Of a stretch of DNA of 40,190 bases, positions 1 to 8,699 are shown one piece after another. The translations under genes and the position numbers were made by a program. Source of the DNA: Desulfurococcales archaeon. Lineage in GTDB: Archaea; Thermoproteota; Thermoprotei_A; Sulfolobales; Fervidicoccaceae. The notes beneath the pieces are model-generated. The model saw only the letters and a program-made list of their open reading frames with translations. It was not told where the DNA came from and made no database searches. The stretch covers positions 1 through 40,190 of the forward strand of contig JALWDA010000096.1 in NCBI GenBank assembly GCA_027014955.1. The letters run 5' to 3'. Position 1 is the first letter of the stretch. Each line of letters starts with the position of its first letter.

Positions 1-2
1 TT

Positions 3-260
3 GTTGTAGACCCCAATGATGAGGAAGAAAGCGTGGCGGACTCTAGATTATCAGTATCCTTCGTAAGGGACGGCACTATCGCAGGTCTCCAAAAGATGGG
101 TGAAGGAGCGCTTGAACCCAGTGATATAGATGACATGATAGAGCTTGGATGGAAAACAGCAAAGAAGTACTTTGACGAAATAGAGAAAGCGGTCACCGGA
201 TACAAGAGAAGTCATAAGAATAACACTACTAAGGAAAACTCGCAGGAGATAAACCAATAG
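3..260 (+). CDS. rrp42: Exosome complex subunit Rrp42, C-terminal fragment
   Basis: The reading frame is open from the left edge, so only the last 85 residues are present; the GTG at 33 is an internal codon, not the start. Archaeal Rrp42 is the non-catalytic RNase PH-like subunit that pairs with Rrp41 to form the hexameric ring of the RNA exosome, which degrades and tails RNA in the cytoplasm. The visible part has the family's C-terminal pattern: VVDPNDEEE, then a strand ending in a short glycine-containing turn, then LQKMGEGALEPSDI and a terminal helix. It is followed by rpl37ae, brix, pcc1 and pfdB, an order commonly seen after rrp41-rrp42 in archaea. The lysine- and asparagine-rich tail is not diagnostic. 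The identification rests on this motif and on the neighbours. Confidence 0.85.
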   Translation, partial: VVDPNDEEESVADSRLSVSFVRDGTIAGLQKMGEGALEPSDIDDMIELGWKTAKKYFDEIEKAVTGYKRSHKNNTTKENSQEINQ

Positions 261-333
261 GTGATCAAATACTTATTAAACCCCCAAACGGCCACAGATT
301 CAACAGGCTGAAAAACAGGATGAGGGGCCGATT

Positions 334-591
334 ATGGGTAGAACAAAAGTGGTTGGCATAGCTGGGAAGTTCGGAGCCAGATACGGCTCAACGCTTAGGA
401 AGCGATACAGGGAGGTTATGGAAAAAAGATATGCACCGCATCAGTGCCCCTTCTGCGGGTTCAAGGGAAGAATTAAGCGTATAAGCACAGGTATATGGAT
501 GTGCAAGAAGTGTGGTTCGGTATGGGCTGGAGGGGCATATGTGCCCAGAACTGGCCTCTCAAAGGGCTTCCCTAAGCTAGTTAAAAGGTGA
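334..591 (+). CDS. rpl37ae: Large-subunit ribosomal protein L37Ae (eL43)
   Basis: This is an 85-residue, strongly basic zinc-ribbon protein of the large ribosomal subunit. The four zinc-binding cysteines are C38, C41, C57 and C60 (CPFCG and CKKCG, CX2C-X15-CX2C). The N-terminal segment GRTKVVGIAGKFGARYGS and the WAGGAYVP stretch after the second cysteine pair are characteristic of L37Ae. The ATG follows a GAGGGGC ribosome site. It lies 73 bases after rrp42 and before the Brix-domain gene, inside the conserved archaeal exosome/ribosome-biogenesis row. Length and motifs are normal. Confidence 0.97.
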   Translation: MGRTKVVGIAGKFGARYGSTLRKRYREVMEKRYAPHQCPFCGFKGRIKRISTGIWMCKKCGSVWAGGAYVPRTGLSKGFPKLVKR

Positions 592-620
592 GGCATCCTA
601 GAGAATCATCGCCTCCTTTT
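590..620 (+). terminator. Weak stem with T-run after rpl37ae
   Basis: GAGGC at 590-594 can pair with GCCTC at 611-615, and a CTTTT run follows. The stem has only five base pairs and begins inside the stop codon. It may end or attenuate transcription after rpl37ae, but archaeal terminators depend mainly on T-runs, so the hairpin itself may be chance. Confidence 0.25.
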
Positions 621-754
621 CTAGGGTAGAGTGGCATCTTTTGGCATAGGGCTAACAAGTTGGTTATCCTCCTGTCTGTATTTGCCAGGTGATTGTATTA
701 CAAGATGATGCTGACATAATTCACACGTCAGGATGCGATGGGGACACTTTTGCT

Positions 755-1321
755 ATGAAGACAGTATTCACCACTTCACGCGAGCCTTCACAGAGGACTC
801 GTAGTTTCTTAAAAGACTTCGTAGCCTTATCTCCGTATTTTGTTCGCATAACAAGAGGGAAGTACACCTTCAGGGAGATAGTAGAGCTTGCCCGCTTGGA
901 AAAGGCACGTTTTCTCGCAGTTATCGGAGAAATGCGTGGAAACCCGAGCATAATTAGGCTCTACGATATAGAGCCAGCAAACGATGACCCTAGTCACCTG
1001 TACACAGTTTTCTTAAAAGGAATCACTCTTTCAAGGGAAGCAGGCAATATCAAACCCTCTAGAAACGAAGGAACGTATATCCAGGCACCCTACCCAGATG
1101 ACGAGCAGGACAGGTTGGTCACTATATTCTTCATAGAACTGTTTAAGGCAAAGCCTGTGGGCGGCACTCCACCTAAAGACTCTCTTGTCATAAGAATTAG
1201 GCCTTACTGGCTTGGCGAAAAAAAGATGCATGTAATAGACTTTTATGAGGGGTCCCCTAGAAAGCTAGTGGGGCCAATAATACGAATATGGGGAATCAAA
1301 CATGTCGGGAAAAAAAGCTAG
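755..1321 (+). CDS. Brix-domain ribosome biogenesis protein (Imp4-like)
   Basis: This is a Brix-domain protein of the archaeal Imp4/Rpf1-like group, thought to bind rRNA during ribosome assembly. The domain starts with TVFTTSREPSQRTRSF, the usual beginning of archaeal Brix proteins. It continues through an IGEMRGNPS segment and ends with LVGPIIRIWGIKH. The ATG at 755 is preferred, giving 188 residues, because the conserved domain begins immediately after it. A GTG at 689 would add 22 residues of unremarkable sequence, and it sits on an AGGTGA that looks more like a ribosome site. The gene overlaps the start of pcc1 by 20 bases, so the two are probably co-translated. No rpoP-like zinc-ribbon gene lies between it and rpl37ae. 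Confidence 0.85.
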   Translation: MKTVFTTSREPSQRTRSFLKDFVALSPYFVRITRGKYTFREIVELARLEKARFLAVIGEMRGNPSIIRLYDIEPANDDPSHLYTVFLKGITLSREAGNIKPSRNEGTYIQAPYPDDEQDRLVTIFFIELFKAKPVGGTPPKDSLVIRIRPYWLGEKKMHVIDFYEGSPRKLVGPIIRIWGIKHVGKKS

Positions 1322-1583
1322 CGAGAAACCCCAATACAAGCTAAGAATAGCAGTGGAGCCACTGGAAGAAAAGACTCTTAGGGCATTGTACCAATCCCTG
1401 CTTCCAGAGGCGGTCTCTCAACCGGACAGAAAAAGAGGAAACGTAAGGATAACTGCAGTTGATAGAAGGCTAGTTATCGAGATAGAATCCGCTACTGCAT
1501 CGGGTGCAAGGGCATTGTTCAATGCATATATTTATTTATTATTGACAGCACTCCAAGTCATAAAAGAACCTGTAACAAAATGA
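1302..1583 (+). CDS. pcc1: KEOPS complex subunit Pcc1
   Basis: This 93-residue protein matches Pcc1, the dimerisation subunit of the KEOPS/EKC complex, which makes the N6-threonylcarbamoyl-adenosine (t6A) modification at position 37 of ANN-decoding tRNAs. The fold signature is a strand starting YKLRIAVEP, a helix ending in a LPEA segment, a strand GNVRITAVDRRLVIEIES and a final helix rich in Ala and Leu. The start ATG lies inside the end of the Brix gene, suggesting translational coupling. The gene is followed by prefoldin beta, the common archaeal order. The protein is small, so the call leans partly on context. Confidence 0.85.
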   Translation: MSGKKASEKPQYKLRIAVEPLEEKTLRALYQSLLPEAVSQPDRKRGNVRITAVDRRLVIEIESATASGARALFNAYIYLLLTALQVIKEPVTK

Positions 1584-1665
1584 ATGTTATCACGAAATTT
1601 TCCAAACATTAATAGTCCCCATAGTAAGCTCTAAATAAAAACATGCCACAAACGGGTGAACGTAA

Positions 1666-2058
1666 ATGGCCGAGAGAATACCTTCGGATATACAACAGAT
1701 CGCCCAAGAGCTAGACGAACTCCAGGAGAAGTACACGGCAACAGTAAACCAGAGGGCCCTAATAGAGGGAGAGCTTAACGAGTTGAAAAGAATAATAGAA
1801 ACACTCGAGGAGCTTGGTGATAAGACTAAGGTATACAGAAACGTCGGCAACATCCTGTTCGAAGAAGACAGGAACAAGCTCTTGGAGGACTTGAAGGAGA
1901 AGAAGGAAATGAACGAGCTGCTGCTAGAACGCTACCGCAAGGAGGAGGAAAAGTTAAAGGAGCAAATAAAAAGCCTTCAAGAAAAACTGAAAGACCTACT
2001 TAACAAGTACTATGGAAAAATGGCGGGAACAGCGCTGAGACAGGGAGCATCTTCTTAG
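1666..2058 (+). CDS. pfdB: Prefoldin subunit beta
   Basis: This is the 130-residue beta subunit of archaeal prefoldin. Prefoldin is a hexameric (alpha2beta4), jellyfish-shaped chaperone that holds unfolded proteins and passes them to the thermosome. Two long coiled-coil helices (about residues 8-50 and 75-118, rich in Glu, Lys and Leu) flank a short beta-hairpin segment, DKTKVYRNVGNILF, which is the beta-subunit signature. The length is typical, with a slightly longer C-terminus ending in GASS. The ATG at 1666 is preceded by GGGTGA. The gene lies 82 bases after pcc1, and a promoter-like AT-rich stretch around 1605-1640 may give it its own transcript. Confidence 0.95.
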   Translation: MAERIPSDIQQIAQELDELQEKYTATVNQRALIEGELNELKRIIETLEELGDKTKVYRNVGNILFEEDRNKLLEDLKEKKEMNELLLERYRKEEEKLKEQIKSLQEKLKDLLNKYYGKMAGTALRQGASS

Positions 2059-2237
2059 ACCCCAGCTAGCAGTACACTGTCTTTAAACACCTTTGCTCGA
2101 ACAAAAGGCTTTTTGCCAAGCGAACCAACTGTTATATTATGTCAACTAGTATGCTCCATCATCCTTACCCGTATGACATATGCGCGTTAGTAAGAACAAC
2201 TTAGGCACATAAACATCCTTGTAGGGACGTTAATGAT

Positions 2238-2582
2238 ATGGAAAAAAACAGAGGTAATGAATCACGAAAAGGGGTCCAAGAGACCACTCCATCTAGAAAA
2301 ACAGTGTTAAACGAAAAAGAATTAGAACAGCTTCTAGACCTGATAGAAAAAGAGCTAGATAGTCCCACAATCAAGAGTTACTCGGCTAGCATTGTCATTG
2401 ATGCAAGAGAAGAGGGCACCGTGTACAAGATAGAAATAGAGGGACAGGGTAGTGAAAACCACAGAGAATCGATAAACAGACAAGTTTCTATAGCACTTAG
2501 AGAGGCGCGTAGGGAAATTGAGCGATGGGAGAGAAGTAGAAAGGAAGAAAATAGAGGTAAGGGGACTAAGCAAAGAGTTTGA
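2238..2582 (+). CDS. DUF3194 family protein
   Basis: This 114-residue protein resembles the uncharacterised archaeal DUF3194 family, usually encoded just after prefoldin beta and before a DHH phosphoesterase, exactly as here. The central region (about 24-95) has a helix, a strand pair (YSASIVID and YKIEIEG) and a long charged C-terminal helix. The first 20 residues and the last 15 are charged, low-complexity tails. No catalytic motif is visible and the function is unknown. Its 3' end overlaps the likely TTG start of the DHH gene by 65 bases, so the two are probably made together. The 180 bases upstream contain no other ORF. Confidence 0.7.
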   Translation: MEKNRGNESRKGVQETTPSRKTVLNEKELEQLLDLIEKELDSPTIKSYSASIVIDAREEGTVYKIEIEGQGSENHRESINRQVSIALREARREIERWERSRKEENRGKGTKQRV

Positions 2583-3642
2583 GAGTATAGTAAGGCAGTC
2601 ATCGCAGGTTTACATCATAGTACACAAACATGCTGATGTAGACGCGATAGCGTCCTCCTGTCATCTATGCAATCTGGTTACCAGCCTCACGGATGCTACG
2701 ACTAACTGTTCCATATTAGTACCCGAGGGTCTTTCAAGCACAGCGTCGACAATCTATGATATGGTTGCAGGAAAAGTACTTTGCCCCATAGTGATAGCTC
2801 GTGACAGAGATCATGTAGAACACCTGTTAAACCAGCATGCTGGAGATTCAGAGTCGTTGCAAGAAGAAGGGAAGCGAGTGTCCCTAGTGGTTGTTGATAC
2901 AGCATCGCTTTCGCACTTATCACATTTGGGGAAAGTCCTTGTTTCAAAGGGCATTGATATGCTAATCGACCACCATGCACATAATAGTCTAACCAAGTAC
3001 TCCAAGCACTACCTCGTTGATGACAGTTTTTACTCGAGTTCAGAGATAGTCGCGCTCCTATCTAAGGAGCTGGGTGTTGAGGTCGAGGAGAAGCTCTATT
3101 GCATGCTCCAGCTGGGGATAATAACGGATACTTCACGTTTTTCTAGAGCAGGCCCACTAACTTTCGAGGCAATGGCTTATCTTTCAGGCTACTGTGACTA
3201 CAATACCGCCACAGATATGATGCCTAGGTCCAGGAGAAGCCGATCGGAGATAATAGCGCTTCTCAAGGCGCTACAGAGACTCCAGTTGCACACAAATCGG
3301 TTCATCGTGGCGGGTACTTTTGTGGGAAGCGAGGAATCTGCGGTCTTGTCAATGCTCCTACAACTAGGCGTTGATGCAGGGTTTGTCGCAAATCCTGGAA
3401 AGGATAATACAAGGATAACCTATAGGGTGAGAGATGGTGCCCCCGAAGAGCTTACAGTTCTTTTACACAAGGCAATAGCGAGAGCGCTGGGTCAGCTGGC
3501 TGAAGGTCCCCTAGGCCACAATAGGGCTGGAGTGTATTTGATAAAGCGCCGTCTTGCAAAGAGGGATATGCCAAGCCTTGTAAAGAGGATACTGGACTCC
3601 CTGGAAAAGTACCTGGCCGAGCATGAAGGGAGAGTCGGATAA
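2518..3642 (+). CDS. DHH/DHHA1 family phosphoesterase
   Basis: This is a 374-residue DHH-superfamily phosphoesterase, a group that includes RecJ nucleases, oligoribonuclease NrnA and pAp phosphatases. Metal-binding motifs are visible in order: HKHADVDAIASS (H36, D40, D42), VVVDTAS (D127), and DHH at 151-153 in LIDHHAH. The DHHA1 substrate-binding motif follows near the C-terminus as GPLGHNRAGVY, a relaxed version of GGGHxxAAG. The TTG at 2518 is the most upstream plausible start and is weakly supported. The exact substrate (short RNA, nanoRNA or pAp) cannot be read from the sequence. It is not obviously the Cdc45/RecJ partner of GINS. It is the last gene of the row that starts with rrp42. Confidence 0.85.
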   Translation: MSDGREVERKKIEVRGLSKEFESIVRQSSQVYIIVHKHADVDAIASSCHLCNLVTSLTDATTNCSILVPEGLSSTASTIYDMVAGKVLCPIVIARDRDHVEHLLNQHAGDSESLQEEGKRVSLVVVDTASLSHLSHLGKVLVSKGIDMLIDHHAHNSLTKYSKHYLVDDSFYSSSEIVALLSKELGVEVEEKLYCMLQLGIITDTSRFSRAGPLTFEAMAYLSGYCDYNTATDMMPRSRRSRSEIIALLKALQRLQLHTNRFIVAGTFVGSEESAVLSMLLQLGVDAGFVANPGKDNTRITYRVRDGAPEELTVLLHKAIARALGQLAEGPLGHNRAGVYLIKRRLAKRDMPSLVKRILDSLEKYLAEHEGRVG

Positions 3643-3723
3643 CGTATTATACCCTTTATTGCCGTAAAAAGTTGCTTGATTCAGTAGTGTATATGCGACC
3701 CGCTGTAAGGAAAGGTGTCATTC

Positions 3724-5934
3724 ATGCCCCGCTATAAACAGGTAGTAGAAATACTAAAAATGATGTCGAACTTGGAGAATGTCCGAAACATTGGTATAAT
3801 AGCGCACGTGGACCATGGGAAGACTACTACAACGGACTCGTTGCTGGCCGCCGCTGGGATAATATCATATAAGGTTGCAGGAGAGGCGCTAGCGACTGAC
3901 TATTTGGACGTTGAGCAGAAAAGAGGCATAACTGTAAAGTCCGCAAACATAAGCCTCTACCACGAGTACAACGGTAAGCCCTACGTTATCAACCTTATAG
4001 ATACTCCTGGTCACGTCGACTTCTCGGGCAAGGTTACTAGGAGTCTCAGGGTCCTCGATGGCTCGATAGTAGTTGTTGACGCAGTGGAGGGCATAATGAC
4101 TCAAACCGAAACGGTACTACGACAGTCGCTGGAGGAGAGGGTTAGGCCCCTCCTCTTTATCAATAAGGTTGACCGGCTCATAAAGGAACTGAAGTATACC
4201 CCCGAGCAGATACAGCAGAGGTTCGTTGAGATTATAAAAGAAGTGAACAAGATGATAGCATCATACGCTGACCCTGAGTTCAAGGACAAATGGCTACTAG
4301 ACCCCACGAAGGGCATGGTCGCTTTCGGCTCTGCTAAGGAAAAATGGGGCTTCACGGTACCTATGGCTGCTCAAAAGGGTGTGAAAATCAGTGACATTGT
4401 AAAAGCTTACGAGAAAGGTAAACAAGGTGTCGAGGAGTTCGCGAAGCAGGTGCCTCTATACGAGGCCCTGCTCGACATGGTTGTAAAGTTTGTACCCAAT
4501 CCAAGGGAGGCCCAGAAGTACAGGATTCCCAAGATTTGGAAGGGTGACATAAACTCCGAAATAGGTAAGGCAATGCTCAACGCGGACCCAAATGGCCCTG
4601 CCGTGATGCTTATTAACGACATAAGGGTGGACCCCCACGCAGGTTTGGTCGCTACTGGGAGGCTATTCAGCGGAACCCTTGAGCCCGGCAGAGAGGTATG
4701 GCTGGTAAACACCCGTGTGAAGCAAAGAGTACTCCAAGTAAGCCTCTACATGGGGCCAACCCGTGAGGTGGCCGATAGGATAGTCGCGGGTAACATACTA
4801 GCCGTTTTGGGCCTAGACAAAGCCCGATCCGGAGAGACAGTTGTTGACGTCAAATATAAAGATGAGATGGCTCCCTTCGAGCGTCTCCATTATGTCAGCG
4901 AGCCTGTGGTTACCATAGCTGTTGAGCCAAAGAGTACACGTGACCTTCCCAAGCTCATAGATGCCCTTCACAAGATGAGCATTGAGGACCCCAACCTAGT
5001 TGTAAAGATAAACGAAGAGACAGGGGAATACCTGCTATCAGGCATGGGCCCCCTACACCTAGAGATTGCACTCACCCTGATGAAGGAAAATTATGGTCTG
5101 GAGGTTAACACGTCGCCTCCGATAGTAGTGTACAGGGAGAGCATACGTGCTAAGAGCGATGTCTTCGAGGGGAAAAGTCCGAACAAGCACAACCGCTTCT
5201 ACATTAGCGTGGAGCCGCTTGATGAGGAAACTATCAAGCTCATACAAGAAGGCGCAGTCACGGAAGACCAGGACTTTAGGGAGAGGGCCAAGATTCTAAG
5301 AGACAAGGCGGGCTGGGACTACGATGAGGCGAGGAGGATATGGACAATAGAGGAAAACATAAACATATTCGTAGACAAGACAACTGGCCTTCAGCACCTT
5401 AGAGAGGTCAAGGATACGATCCTACAGGCCTTCAGGCTTGCAATGCGTGAAGGTCCACTAGCTGCCGAGCCCGTGAGGGGGGTAAAGGTGGTCCTCCACG
5501 ATGCAGTAATACACGAGGACCCAGCCCACAGAGGACCCGCACAAATATACCCAGCTGTTAGAAACGCCATATTCGCTGGATTCCTCACGGCAAAACCAAC
5601 CCTACTGGAACCCCTCCAGAAACTAGACATACGACTCCCGATGGACTACCTGAGCGCTGTGACCGCCGTTATAACGAGGAAAAGGGGAAGAATAATAACA
5701 GTGACTCAGGCAGGTGACATGACAAGGCTCATAGCAGAGGTCCCGGTAGCAGAAAGTTTCGACTTGGCAAGCGAGCTTAGGAGTGTAACTGCGGGACGGG
5801 CGTTCTGGGGCATAGAGTTCAGCCGCTGGGCACCAGTGCCTGACTCACTGCTTATGGATGTTGTGAGGAAGATAAGGGAGAGAAAGGGACTACCACCAGA
5901 GCCGCCGAGCTACAAGGACTTCATATCCCTATAA
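3724..5934 (+). CDS. fusA: Translation elongation factor 2 (aEF-2)
   Basis: This 736-residue GTPase catalyses ribosomal translocation. It carries the P-loop AHVDHGKTT (residues 27-35), DTPGH in the G3 motif, NKVD in G4, and the full domain order of archaeal EF-2. The diphthamide histidine is H602 in the motif [15 protein letters not shown], so diphthamide modification and sensitivity to ADP-ribosylating toxins are expected. The ATG at 3724 is chosen over a GTG nine bases earlier because AAAGGTG lies at normal spacing and the protein then has the family's standard length. The gene stands alone, with about 80 bases upstream holding TATA-like sequences. A terminator-like hairpin lies downstream at 6018-6039. 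Confidence 0.98.
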   Translation: MPRYKQVVEILKMMSNLENVRNIGIIAHVDHGKTTTTDSLLAAAGIISYKVAGEALATDYLDVEQKRGITVKSANISLYHEYNGKPYVINLIDTPGHVDFSGKVTRSLRVLDGSIVVVDAVEGIMTQTETVLRQSLEERVRPLLFINKVDRLIKELKYTPEQIQQRFVEIIKEVNKMIASYADPEFKDKWLLDPTKGMVAFGSAKEKWGFTVPMAAQKGVKISDIVKAYEKGKQGVEEFAKQVPLYEALLDMVVKFVPNPREAQKYRIPKIWKGDINSEIGKAMLNADPNGPAVMLINDIRVDPHAGLVATGRLFSGTLEPGREVWLVNTRVKQRVLQVSLYMGPTREVADRIVAGNILAVLGLDKARSGETVVDVKYKDEMAPFERLHYVSEPVVTIAVEPKSTRDLPKLIDALHKMSIEDPNLVVKINEETGEYLLSGMGPLHLEIALTLMKENYGLEVNTSPPIVVYRESIRAKSDVFEGKSPNKHNRFYISVEPLDEETIKLIQEGAVTEDQDFRERAKILRDKAGWDYDEARRIWTIEENINIFVDKTTGLQHLREVKDTILQAFRLAMREGPLAAEPVRGVKVVLHDAVIHEDPAHRGPAQIYPAVRNAIFAGFLTAKPTLLEPLQKLDIRLPMDYLSAVTAVITRKRGRIITVTQAGDMTRLIAEVPVAESFDLASELRSVTAGRAFWGIEFSRWAPVPDSLLMDVVRKIRERKGLPPEPPSYKDFISL

Positions 5935-6017
5935 TATCCAAAAGACTGGCCTTCCCCTGCTACTCATTGTTTTTACAATAATGAAAAAGCCCTGAACATG
6001 GCTAGCTGCTTGGTTGT

Positions 6018-6039
6018 TTCCCATCCTAGTGGGAATTTT
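6018..6039 (+). terminator. Hairpin plus T-run downstream of fusA
   Basis: TTCCCA at 6018-6023 and TGGGAA at 6030-6035 form a perfect six-base-pair stem with a six-base loop, followed at once by TTTT. It lies about 85 bases after the EF-2 stop and before the AT-rich nuo promoter region, so a transcription end here is plausible. Confidence 0.4.
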
Positions 6040-6084
6040 GTCATTATTCTATTATTAGATTAATAAAAAATATAATAATCTCGG

Positions 6085-6095
6085 TTTTACTTAAA
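6085..6095 (+). promoter_or_regulatory. Probable TATA box of the complex I operon
   Basis: TTTTACTTAAA lies about 70 bases before the nuoA start, in an AT-rich stretch. Transcription would begin near 6115-6120. A second AT-rich candidate (ATAAAAAATATAATAAT, from 6062) lies just upstream, so the exact box is uncertain. Confidence 0.35.
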
Positions 6096-6158
6096 CAAAA
6101 ATAGCCCCCAAGATATAACTAGGAAACAGAGAAGCAGGGCGGCGTAGAGGGGCCAGAT

Positions 6159-6530
6159 TTGAACACGACAACAATAATTACATATGGAGTATTACCGATC
6201 CTGGTGGCAAGCCTCTTGTTGATCACAGTCGCTCTACTAGCGTTTATAAGAAGGCCCCGTCCGGAAGGAATAAAGTTCGAAAGATGGGAATCAGGCCACT
6301 TATCACCTGGCCAGGCCAGGGTTAAGGTGGGTTTCCAGTATTTTGGTTTCCTAATAATGTTCGCGGCCATAGAGCCTGTCGTAATTACTCTTCTAATAAT
6401 ATCGGCTTCCTCGCGGTTTGCAGTTGAAAGCAATGCCCTGATTGTACTTGCGAGCATTTTAATCGTGTTGCCAATACTACTATTTACGCTAAAGCAGGCC
6501 AAGGAGACAAGATATTGGAGTTGGAGGTAG
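6159..6530 (+). CDS. nuoA: Complex I subunit A (NuoA/NdhC)
   Basis: This is a 123-residue membrane subunit with three predicted transmembrane helices (about 8-30, 60-82 and 90-112). The loop after helix 1 carries the family motif in changed form: KFERWESGH replaces the usual YECG, so the loop cysteine is serine. In helix 2 the conserved acidic pair is reduced, with AAIEP where most homologues have FDVE; the glutamate is retained. The TTG start at 6159 follows GAGGGGC. It is the first gene of an 11-gene operon whose products form the quinone-reducing, ion-pumping complex. The order A-B-C-D directly behind it supports the assignment. Confidence 0.88.
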   Translation: MNTTTIITYGVLPILVASLLLITVALLAFIRRPRPEGIKFERWESGHLSPGQARVKVGFQYFGFLIMFAAIEPVVITLLIISASSRFAVESNALIVLASILIVLPILLFTLKQAKETRYWSWR

Positions 6531-6536
6531 TTTGCC

Positions 6537-7037
6537 ATGATAAACAGCCTTAAAAAAGTGCTCTCCAAGCCAGTAGACTGGGCTAACGCTTATAGTATAT
6601 GGCCTGCTCACCTGATGACCTCATGCTGCGGGTGCGAGTTCGGAGTAGTATATTCTCCCAAGCTCGATACAGAGAGGCTGGGAAGCCTCCCCTTTACACA
6701 TTCGAGGAACACCAATGCAATCGTAATAGAGGGAACAGTCACCAAGAAAATGGCCAGGGTCCTGAAAAACACGTATGAGCAGATGCCTGGACCGAAATTC
6801 GTGATAGCTATGGGAGCCTGTGCGATAGATGGGGGCATATTCTACAACAGTTACAACATTGTCAAGCCATGGAAGATAGTGCCAGTAGAGTCGTTCATAC
6901 CAGGGTGCCCTCCCAGGCCTGAGGCTGTAACCCACGCGATAGCCCGCCTTCAGAAAAAGATAATGAAAGAGGGTAAGGCGTCGAAAGAGGTGTTCGGGGA
7001 GGCTGGAAATGGCGGAGGAAACGGAAGTAAAGAATGA
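6537..7037 (+). CDS. nuoB: Complex I subunit B (NuoB), N2 cluster
   Basis: This is a 166-residue peripheral subunit holding the terminal [4Fe-4S] cluster N2, which hands electrons to quinone. The four ligands are visible: the tandem cysteines C30-C31 in TSCCGCE, C95 in MGACAIDGG and C124 in PGCPPRPEA. The last 20 residues are Gly/Lys/Glu-rich and look like a flexible tail. The gene starts six bases after nuoA and overlaps nuoC by 29 bases, so the subunits are translated together. Confidence 0.96.
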   Translation: MINSLKKVLSKPVDWANAYSIWPAHLMTSCCGCEFGVVYSPKLDTERLGSLPFTHSRNTNAIVIEGTVTKKMARVLKNTYEQMPGPKFVIAMGACAIDGGIFYNSYNIVKPWKIVPVESFIPGCPPRPEAVTHAIARLQKKIMKEGKASKEVFGEAGNGGGNGSKE

Positions 7038-7506
7038 AACAAAGCTGCCTATCGAGGGCTCTTTGAGGAAAAGTGACCAAGCCCTGGTTGTGAAGACTAC
7101 TCCACAGGAACTGTTAGACACTGCCAATAAGCTTAAAGAACAAGGGTACACGACCGTGGTTTCACTATCTGCTGTAGACTATCCAAAAGATGGTAAGATG
7201 ACACTTATAGTACACGTGACTGGCTACGACCTGCCTCCAGGTTATCCTAAAATGGTCGAGATACAAGTTGACCTTCCGAGAGAAAACCCCAAGGTGCCAT
7301 CACTCATAAACGTTTGGACCAGCGTTGATTTCCAGGAACGTGAAGCATTTGAAATGTTTGGAATAACCTTTGAGGGGCACCCAGACCTGAGGCACATACT
7401 CTTGGACCCTGAGGAGTTCAAAGATCTGAGGCCTCTTAGGAAAGACTTTGTTGTGAAGGAAGAAAACATAATGTTGAAGGAGAACTGGGGTGACTACAGG
7501 GGATGA
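7009..7506 (+). CDS. nuoC: Complex I subunit C (NuoC, 30-kDa type)
   Basis: This is a 165-residue subunit of the quinone-reducing module. The family signature WTSVDFQEREAFEMFGITF is followed by HPDLRHILLDPE and LRPLRKDF, as in NuoC/NdhJ proteins. It binds NuoD and helps form the connecting module. It is a separate protein here, not fused to NuoD as in enterobacteria. Its stop overlaps the NuoD start as ATGA. Confidence 0.96.
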   Translation: MAEETEVKNETKLPIEGSLRKSDQALVVKTTPQELLDTANKLKEQGYTTVVSLSAVDYPKDGKMTLIVHVTGYDLPPGYPKMVEIQVDLPRENPKVPSLINVWTSVDFQEREAFEMFGITFEGHPDLRHILLDPEEFKDLRPLRKDFVVKEENIMLKENWGDYRG

Positions 7507-8699
7507 GCCAACAGTCGCAGATACTGACTAGACGCCTGGACAAGGATATACTAGAGGTATTCATAGGTCCTCAGCACCCTGGTAGTGGTCACATGAGGAT
7601 AATTCTGAGAGTGGATGGAGACATTATAGTAGAGGCCGAGCCTGACATAGGCTTCGTGCACCGTACTATGGAGAAGCTAGCAGAGGGACGGGAGTGGGTT
7701 AAGAACCAGCCCCTTTTCGAAAGGATGGCTATACTAGATGCGGCCAACTGTACCCTTGGCTATATTATGGCTATAGAGAAGCTATTGGGAATAGAACCCC
7801 CGCCTAGAGCAAAGTACATTAGGACAATACTTGCAGAGCTTAACCGAATTGCTAGCCACTTGTATGGAATGGGCATATTCGCCATACTTCTAGGCCATAG
7901 CACTATGTATATGTGGTTCTTCGGAGACCGTGAAGTCTTCGTTGAACTCGCTGAAAGGCTTACTGGACAGAGGTTGACACACTCCTTCTTCTGGCCTGGA
8001 GGCGTCAGAAGAGACCTCCCCTCGGGCTTCAAAGACGAGTTGGAGAAGGGGATAAAATACTTCGAAAAAAGGCTCAAAGAATACGAGGTCATGTTCCTGA
8101 AAAACCCAGTAATCAGAAGCAGGCTTGAGGGAGTGGGCTACATAAGCAGGCAAAAAGCGGCCGAGTTGGGCATTGTAGGCCCTAACATTAGGGCCAGTGG
8201 GATAAGGCACGATGTTAGAATAGAGGAGCCCTATGCAGCCTATCCTGAACTGGACTTCGAGGTTCCTATTTACAAGGAGGGAGACGCCCTAGCCCGTACT
8301 CTGCAGAGGGTCGACGAACTTAGGGAGAGCCTCAAGATTCTGAGACAGGCTGTAAACAGGATACCCGAGGGCCCCATACTTCATGAAAGGTACCTTAAGA
8401 TGTTCACGAAAGTCCTCAAAGATGTCCTTGAGACCGAGAAGAGGGTAAAACTGGCACCAGCACTCTTCAATCTCAGGCCACCAAAGGGGGAGGCCTATGC
8501 CCGTGTCGAGGCAGGGAGAGGAGAGTACTTCTATTACGTTGTGAGTGATGGCCAGAATAAACCCTATCGGGTCAGAGTAGTTTCACCCTCCTTCAGGAAC
8601 TCAATAGTATTCAAATACGTATTGCCAGGGCACAGAGTTGCGGACTTACCCGCGATTTACGGGAGCATAGACTATTTCCCACCGGAGGCTGATAGGTGA
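7503..8699 (+). CDS. nuoD: Complex I subunit D (NuoD, 49-kDa type)
   Basis: This 398-residue subunit forms the quinone pocket together with NuoB. The N-terminal motif is GPQHPGSGHMR, one residue shorter than the bacterial GPxHPSxHGxxR, followed by DIGFVHRTMEKLAEGR. The C-terminus ends SIDYFPPEADR, with the usual final arginine. The nickel-binding CxxC pairs of [NiFe] hydrogenases are absent from both ends. This is therefore a quinone-type, not hydrogenase-type, subunit. The start ATG overlaps the nuoC stop by four bases. Confidence 0.96.
   Translation: MSQQSQILTRRLDKDILEVFIGPQHPGSGHMRIILRVDGDIIVEAEPDIGFVHRTMEKLAEGREWVKNQPLFERMAILDAANCTLGYIMAIEKLLGIEPPPRAKYIRTILAELNRIASHLYGMGIFAILLGHSTMYMWFFGDREVFVELAERLTGQRLTHSFFWPGGVRRDLPSGFKDELEKGIKYFEKRLKEYEVMFLKNPVIRSRLEGVGYISRQKAAELGIVGPNIRASGIRHDVRIEEPYAAYPELDFEVPIYKEGDALARTLQRVDELRESLKILRQAVNRIPEGPILHERYLKMFTKVLKDVLETEKRVKLAPALFNLRPPKGEAYARVEAGRGEYFYYVVSDGQNKPYRVRVVSPSFRNSIVFKYVLPGHRVADLPAIYGSIDYFPPEADR

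Noticed and set aside
689-754. N-terminal extension of the Brix-domain gene to a GTG at 689
   Set aside because: The conserved domain starts directly after the ATG at 755 and the extension has no family character; it remains formally possible.
7503-8699. NuoD as a [NiFe] hydrogenase large subunit
   Set aside because: Neither the N-terminal nor the C-terminal CxxC nickel motif is present, and the C-terminal arginine pattern is that of quinone-reducing complexes.
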